From positions 1 through 64,000 of the forward strand of contig FNBQ01000011.1 in NCBI GenBank assembly GCA_900102385.1: a DNA stretch of 64,000 nucleotides, in the 5' to 3' direction. Below, one piece after another: positions 59,613 to 64,000 of this stretch; the first letter of the stretch is position 1, and every line of letters starts with the position of its first letter. Source of the DNA: Bacteroidales bacterium KHT7. GTDB lineage: Bacteria > Bacteroidota > Bacteroidia > Bacteroidales > Bacteroidaceae. Under the pieces are notes generated by a model. It saw nothing but the letters and a program-made list of their open reading frames with translations. It was not told where the DNA came from and did not search any database. The translations under genes and the position numbers were made by a program.

Positions 59613-60938
59613 ATGAGTATGAAACGAACCTTGATTATATTACTTGCTTTTGCTGCCGCACACGTTGGCAAGTCTGCCGGACAGACTCCGTGGACAATGC
59701 AGCAGTGCATGCAATATGCCGTAAAGCACAATCACGAAGTAAAACGCACAGAACTCGAGCTCGACAACCGCAAGGCAGACAAGACCGCAGCCATCGGCAA
59801 CTTCCTGCCTTCGGTTGGGGCGAGCGTGGGGGCGCAGTACAACTTTGGCCGCGCCATCAATCCCGAGACAAACGGCTATACCGATGTGAGCACCTTCTAT
59901 AACGAATATTCGCTGTACGCATCGCTTCCGGTGTTCGACGGATTCAGCCGTCTGCACGCGCTGAAGGCTGCCGAGGCAAGCAGGCTGATGGGACATCAGG
60001 CTTTGCGACAGCAACAGAATGAGACCGCGCTGAGCGTTCTGCAAGCCTTCACGAGTGTGGCCTATTACGAAGGACTGGTTAAGATGGCTGCCGAAAAAGT
60101 TGCCGAGACCGAACTCTTGCTGAAGCAGACGCAGATTCTTGAAGAAGTGGGACGCAAGAGCCACACGGATGTCGCACTGGTAGAGTCGCAGAAAGCCGAG
60201 GCCGACTACGAACTAACCCGTCAGCAAAGCCTCTACGAATCGGCTCTTCTCGAACTGAAGAAAGAGATGGCCTTCCCCGTTGCCGATTCGCTCTTGCTCG
60301 ATGTGCAGACAACAAAGACCGATGAGGCTGTTCTCTCGGGCATCATGCTAAACGACGAGGAGCACGCCGCCCTTCAGCAGGCACGATACAAGATTACGGC
60401 ATCGAAGCACGAATGGCGGCAGGCTCGCGCATCGCTCATGCCAACGCTGTCGGTAGGTGCAGGCATCGGGACAACATACTACAAAACACTTCACGCTGCC
60501 AATACAGCCGCTTTCAGCAGTCAGTTTAAAAACAACATGGGCGAGTATGTAGGCTTTACGCTCAGCATACCTCTCTTCAGCCGGTTGCAGTCGGCAATGG
60601 GCATCCGCCGCGCCAAGAACAACTACAAGATGGCTTGCGAGGCCTACGAGCAGAAGCATCTGGAACTCGAAAAACTGAGTAGGGAGGCTTGGCAAGACTG
60701 GCAAGGCTACATAAAGCAGACGATGCAGATGGAGAAGAAAGTCGAGGCCGACAGTCTGGCATATCAACTTACGCGCCGGCAGTTTGAGGAAGGACTGAGC
60801 ACCGCCATCGACCTTCATACAACATCGGCAGAACTGCTGAAGTCGAAGGCAACGCTTCTGCAATGCCGACTGATGACTATGGTTAAGGAACAATTAGTAA
60901 AATATTATAGAGGAGAAACAATATGGACAGAGCAATAG
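59613..60938 (+). CDS. TolC-family outer-membrane efflux protein
   Basis: The 441-residue protein has a signal peptide (MKRTLIILLAFAAAHVGKSAG) and the two-fold TolC repeat: WTMQQCMQYAVKHNHEVKRTELEL, NFLPSVGASVGAQYNFGRAINPET, and in the second half SLMPTLSVGAGIGTTYYKT and YVGFTLSIPLFSR. Long helices between the barrel parts form the periplasmic channel. I chose the ATG at 59613 (or 59619) over the TTG at 59592, which overlaps the -7 box. It overlaps the membrane fusion protein gene by 16 bases. Confidence 0.92.
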   Translation: MSMKRTLIILLAFAAAHVGKSAGQTPWTMQQCMQYAVKHNHEVKRTELELDNRKADKTAAIGNFLPSVGASVGAQYNFGRAINPETNGYTDVSTFYNEYSLYASLPVFDGFSRLHALKAAEASRLMGHQALRQQQNETALSVLQAFTSVAYYEGLVKMAAEKVAETELLLKQTQILEEVGRKSHTDVALVESQKAEADYELTRQQSLYESALLELKKEMAFPVADSLLLDVQTTKTDEAVLSGIMLNDEEHAALQQARYKITASKHEWRQARASLMPTLSVGAGIGTTYYKTLHAANTAAFSSQFKNNMGEYVGFTLSIPLFSRLQSAMGIRRAKNNYKMACEAYEQKHLELEKLSREAWQDWQGYIKQTMQMEKKVEADSLAYQLTRRQFEEGLSTAIDLHTTSAELLKSKATLLQCRLMTMVKEQLVKYYRGETIWTEQ

Positions 60939-62176
60939 AGAAAACTAAGAAACAGCGAATACTAAGATATTGGCCTTATGCTGCTGGCGGCGCAGTGCTG
61001 CTTGCAATTGTGGGCTGGCTCATTTTCGGCAATCATGCCTCTACGCTGAAGGTAGACAGAAACGATTTGACAATCAGCGAGGTGCGCCGCGACGAGTTTA
61101 AGGACTACGTTCGCACCAACGGACAGGTATTGCCAATTCAGGTGGTTCAGATTTCGCCCGAAGAAGGCGGCATCGTACTCGAAAAGGTGGTTGAGGAAGG
61201 CGCAATGGTCAAGAAAGGCGATGTAATTGTGCGCCTTAGCAACTCGAACCTCGACCTCCAGATTCTGAATGCCGAGGCTGAGCTTGCCGAGAAGCAGAAT
61301 CTTTTGCGAAACACTCAGGTTGCCATGCAGCAAGACCGACTGAACAACCAGACGGAGAAGGCACAACTTGACATGGACACTCAGCGCAAGAAGCGCGCCT
61401 ACGAGCAGAACAAGCGTCTCTTTGCCGAGAAACTGATAAGCCGCGAGACTTACGTCCAGTCGCAGGAAGACTATCAGCTTTCTACCAAGAAGCACTCGCT
61501 CATAAGCAAGCGACTGAAGCAGGACAGCATATACCGCAGCGTTCAGATGGACCAGATGGAAGACAACCTTCTGAATATGCGCCGAAACGTTGTGATGGTT
61601 CGCCTGCGCAAGGACAAACTCGAGATACGCTCTGCCATCGACGGCGAACTTGGTCTGCTCGATGTTGAACTGGGGCAGAGCATCCAGCCGGGACAGAAGA
61701 TTGGTCAGCTCAACGACCTCTCTGCCTATAAGGTTGAGGCTATGATTGACGAGCATTACATCGACCGCGTGCGTCAGGGCTTGACGGCAACATTCAGCCG
61801 TGGCGACAAGACATTCCAGCTTGTTGTGCGCAAGGTTTATCCCGAGGTGCGCGATGGCAAGTTCCGCTGCGACTTTGTGTTCAAGGGCGAGCGTCCCGAG
61901 AATATCCGAACAGGACAGACATACTACATCGACCTCGAACTCGGTCAGCCCGAGCAGGCTGTCATCATTCCTCGCGGAACATTCTTCCAGAGCACCGGCG
62001 GACAGTGGATTTTCGTGCTCGACAAGGGCGGAGCAAAAGCCTATCGCCGACAGATTCGTGTAGGCCGTCAGAATCCACAGTTCTACGAGATTCTTGAGGG
62101 GCTGGAGCCGGGCGAGCGCGTGGTAACAAGCGGCTACGAGGCATTTAAAGACAACGAAGTTTTAGTAATAAAGTAA
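60923..62176 (+). CDS. Periplasmic membrane-fusion protein of an efflux pump (HlyD-like)
   Basis: The 417-residue adaptor has one N-terminal membrane helix (WPYAAGGAVLLAIVGWLIF) and a lipoyl-like domain (VVQISPEEGGIVLEKVVEEGAMVKKGDVI). A long coiled-coil hairpin (about 100-220) and beta-barrel and proximal domains follow (YKVEAMIDEHYIDRVRQGL, EPGERVVTSGYEAF). It bridges the inner-membrane permease and the TolC-like channel. The start codon lies inside the TolC-like gene, so translation is coupled. Confidence 0.93.
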   Translation: MDRAIEKTKKQRILRYWPYAAGGAVLLAIVGWLIFGNHASTLKVDRNDLTISEVRRDEFKDYVRTNGQVLPIQVVQISPEEGGIVLEKVVEEGAMVKKGDVIVRLSNSNLDLQILNAEAELAEKQNLLRNTQVAMQQDRLNNQTEKAQLDMDTQRKKRAYEQNKRLFAEKLISRETYVQSQEDYQLSTKKHSLISKRLKQDSIYRSVQMDQMEDNLLNMRRNVVMVRLRKDKLEIRSAIDGELGLLDVELGQSIQPGQKIGQLNDLSAYKVEAMIDEHYIDRVRQGLTATFSRGDKTFQLVVRKVYPEVRDGKFRCDFVFKGERPENIRTGQTYYIDLELGQPEQAVIIPRGTFFQSTGGQWIFVLDKGGAKAYRRQIRVGRQNPQFYEILEGLEPGERVVTSGYEAFKDNEVLVIK

Positions 62177-62184
62177 ATAATACC

Positions 62185-64000
62185 ATGAATATTTTTAGAA
62201 GTCTGATATATATGGCGCGCCGTTTCAAAATGGCAACCGCGCTCAATTTCATAGGGCTCACGGTGGCATTTTCTGCCTGCTACCTGTTCCTTACGCAAGT
62301 GATATACAATCATTCGTACAACAAGTGTCTGAAGGATTCGGAACGCCTTTATCGCGTTGAGTTCCGCGACATCTTCGAGGAAGGCCGATGGGAGGCACAC
62401 ACCTCCCGAATGGTTGCCGACGAACTGGCTACGTTGCCGCAGGTAGAGGGCATGGCATTGCTTCAGTGTTGGCTCAGCGAGTGGAGATTCAAGAATAATG
62501 AAACCGATGTAAAGTTCGGAATATGCAATGTAAGCAACGATGCCATCTCTATTCTTGCTCCGCGGCTTATTGACGGCAGGCTGAACTGGAAGGAAGGCGA
62601 CACGAAAGGCCTGATTATTCCGGCTTCGGTTGCATTGAATTATTTCGGCTCTATTCGGGTTGCAGGGCGTTGTATGCGCGATCTGAAGGACAGCATCCCC
62701 GTAATCGGCGTTTACGAGGATATGCCCGAAAACTGTTCTTTAAGTAATTGCATCTATCGCAATCTTGGCGATGAGAACAAAGACAACGTCAACAACTGGA
62801 ACTATACGTGCTACATTAAATTGAAGGAAAATGTTGATACCGTAGGACTCAACGCAACTCTTGGCAAGGCCGTAACCGCGAAGATTGACGAGAAAATGAA
62901 GGCTCTTGGCGGACAAGGAATGTCAGACTCAGACGGACAGAACAGAGAATTGAAAATCCGGCTTACGCCTGTTGGCAAAACGTGGTTCTCGGGACTCGAC
63001 CTTGTGCTAGATAAGGGCAACCGCACGGTAGACTGGATTCTGCAACTGGCGTGTCTGCTGGTAATCATCATTGCATCCATCAACTTCCTTAACTTTACGC
63101 TGGCAGAAAGTCCGATGCGCATAAAGAGCGTAAACACGTGCATGGTGCTAGGCAACAGCAAATCGGTGTTGCGAATGGGCTTGGTTGGCGAAACGGTGGT
63201 TACATCATTCTTGGCATTCGTGTTTGCTGCTGTGCTTGTTTATCTGCTCTCGCAGTCACCGGTGGCTCACGGACTTCTTTCGGGCGACATCTCGCTAGGC
63301 GGCAACATTCTGCTTCTGCTTGCTATGGCTGTCGTGTCGGTTGTTGTAGGCATCGTTGCCGGAATGTATCCAGCCTATTATGTCACATCGTTCCAGCCGG
63401 CCTTGGTGCTGAAAGGCTCTTTCGGACTCACCCCGAAGGGACGTAAACTGAGAACTGCGCTGCTCTGTCTGCAATTCGTAATCACATCGGTAATGATGGT
63501 CTACATCGGAATTCTTCAGCAGCAGATTCATTACATATTCCATTCAGACTACGGATTCAGCAAAGACGAGATTCTGCAAGCAAACGTGTGGGATGTGATA
63601 GACAAGAGCGATGCCTTGCGCTCTGAACTGATGCGGCTTACTGGCGTGAAGAATGTGAGCTACTCGCAGTTTAAACTGGGCACCGGAGACCAGTACATGG
63701 GCTGGGGACGTGGCGACAAAGACCATCATGTAAACTTTACTTGTATGCCGGTTGACTGGCACTATTTGCGGACAATGGGCATAGAGGTGATTGAAGGACA
63801 CGATTTCAACGAAAACGACAAGGATGTGTACATCATAAACGAGGCGGCGCGCAAGCAGTGGGACTGGATAGAAATGGACAAGCCTCTTCTGGAAAACGAT
63901 TTGCCGGTGATAGGAGTGTGCAAAAACGTCAGATTCATGTCAACGCGTGTAGACAATAACAATATGCCAATGGCATTTCTGATTATGGGCGACGCGTTTA
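62185..64000 (+). CDS. ABC transporter permease, FtsX/MacB type, cut by the window edge
   Basis: The frame from the ATG at 62185 stays open for 605 codons to the edge. It starts MNIFRSLIYMARRFKMATAL with the first membrane helix (LNFIGLTVAFSACYLFL). A MacB-like periplasmic domain follows, then helices near DWILQLACLLVIIIASINFLNFTLAE, LGETVVTSFLAFVFAAVLV-like segments and a second domain. It is the inner-membrane part of the pump built with the preceding two genes. The ATPase gene is not in the window and presumably lies downstream. Confidence 0.88.
   Translation, partial: MNIFRSLIYMARRFKMATALNFIGLTVAFSACYLFLTQVIYNHSYNKCLKDSERLYRVEFRDIFEEGRWEAHTSRMVADELATLPQVEGMALLQCWLSEWRFKNNETDVKFGICNVSNDAISILAPRLIDGRLNWKEGDTKGLIIPASVALNYFGSIRVAGRCMRDLKDSIPVIGVYEDMPENCSLSNCIYRNLGDENKDNVNNWNYTCYIKLKENVDTVGLNATLGKAVTAKIDEKMKALGGQGMSDSDGQNRELKIRLTPVGKTWFSGLDLVLDKGNRTVDWILQLACLLVIIIASINFLNFTLAESPMRIKSVNTCMVLGNSKSVLRMGLVGETVVTSFLAFVFAAVLVYLLSQSPVAHGLLSGDISLGGNILLLLAMAVVSVVVGIVAGMYPAYYVTSFQPALVLKGSFGLTPKGRKLRTALLCLQFVITSVMMVYIGILQQQIHYIFHSDYGFSKDEILQANVWDVIDKSDALRSELMRLTGVKNVSYSQFKLGTGDQYMGWGRGDKDHHVNFTCMPVDWHYLRTMGIEVIEGHDFNENDKDVYIINEAARKQWDWIEMDKPLLENDLPVIGVCKNVRFMSTRVDNNNMPMAFLIMGDAF

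Overview
The window comes from a member of the Bacteroidales, most likely Prevotella-like. The evidence is internal: many genes are preceded by the Bacteroidetes -7 box TAnnTTTG, lipoproteins carry short S-C or G-C lipoboxes, and the gene content is typical of the group. That content includes the second EF-G paralogue, BspA-type leucine-rich repeats, a BACON-like lipoprotein, candidate type IX secretion C-terminal domains, TonB-dependent receptors, a LicD protein and an AraA/AraB/AraD cluster with a sodium/sugar symporter. I found no rRNA, tRNA, CRISPR array or intact prophage. The left edge cuts a secreted-protein gene and the right edge cuts an ABC permease gene.

Layout. 1-6.2 kb: two secreted or lipoprotein genes, EF-G2 (minus), hisS (plus) and an AAA ATPase. 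6.2-21.5 kb: a continuous minus-strand block. In transcription order it holds a TonB receptor, a beta-propeller-like lipoprotein, a TetR regulator, and then a probable seven-gene operon: RND/MMPL exporter, LolA-like protein, outer-membrane barrel, two ABC exporter-fold half transporters, ZIP metal transporter and methyltransferase. A small lipoprotein gene ends the block. 21.5-24.8 kb: a lipoprotein beside a C10-protease relic, then groES-groEL behind a candidate sigma-54 promoter. 24.8-31.1 kb: BACON-like lipoprotein, membrane-tethered LRR protein, DUF418 protein and a large outer-membrane receptor. 31.2-39.9 kb: lipoproteins, an ABC exporter with nadK, a DJ-1 family protein, recG and a HAD phosphatase. 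39.9-43.5 kb: a licD, sulfatase-fold transferase and glycosyltransferase operon. 43.7-51.1 kb: arabinose use (galM, symporter, araD, araA, araB) interrupted by a four-helix-bundle gene. 51.2-58.1 kb: a TPR membrane regulator, a small barrel, an IS4-type remnant and three AT-rich overlapping genes for secreted proteins with degenerate metalloprotease motifs. 58.1-64 kb: a two-component system divergent from a TolC, membrane-fusion-protein and FtsX-type permease efflux operon.

The most striking observation is a shared promoter-operator module. Three minus-strand promoters, upstream of the lipoprotein at 6.3-7.0 kb, the RND operon and the TonB receptor, each carry the -7 box TAATTTTG. Exactly 23 bp of spacer separates it from a palindrome close to TCACTAAAATTAGTGA. 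A second, weaker copy lies 30-31 bp further upstream. This ties the receptor, inner-membrane transporters, envelope exporter, ZIP protein and accessory lipoprotein into one putative regulon for metal or metal-chelate handling, and makes the TetR gene beside the middle operator the leading candidate regulator. Two unusual repeat families also stand out: tandem 11-bp units and AATTSAY heptamer arrays.
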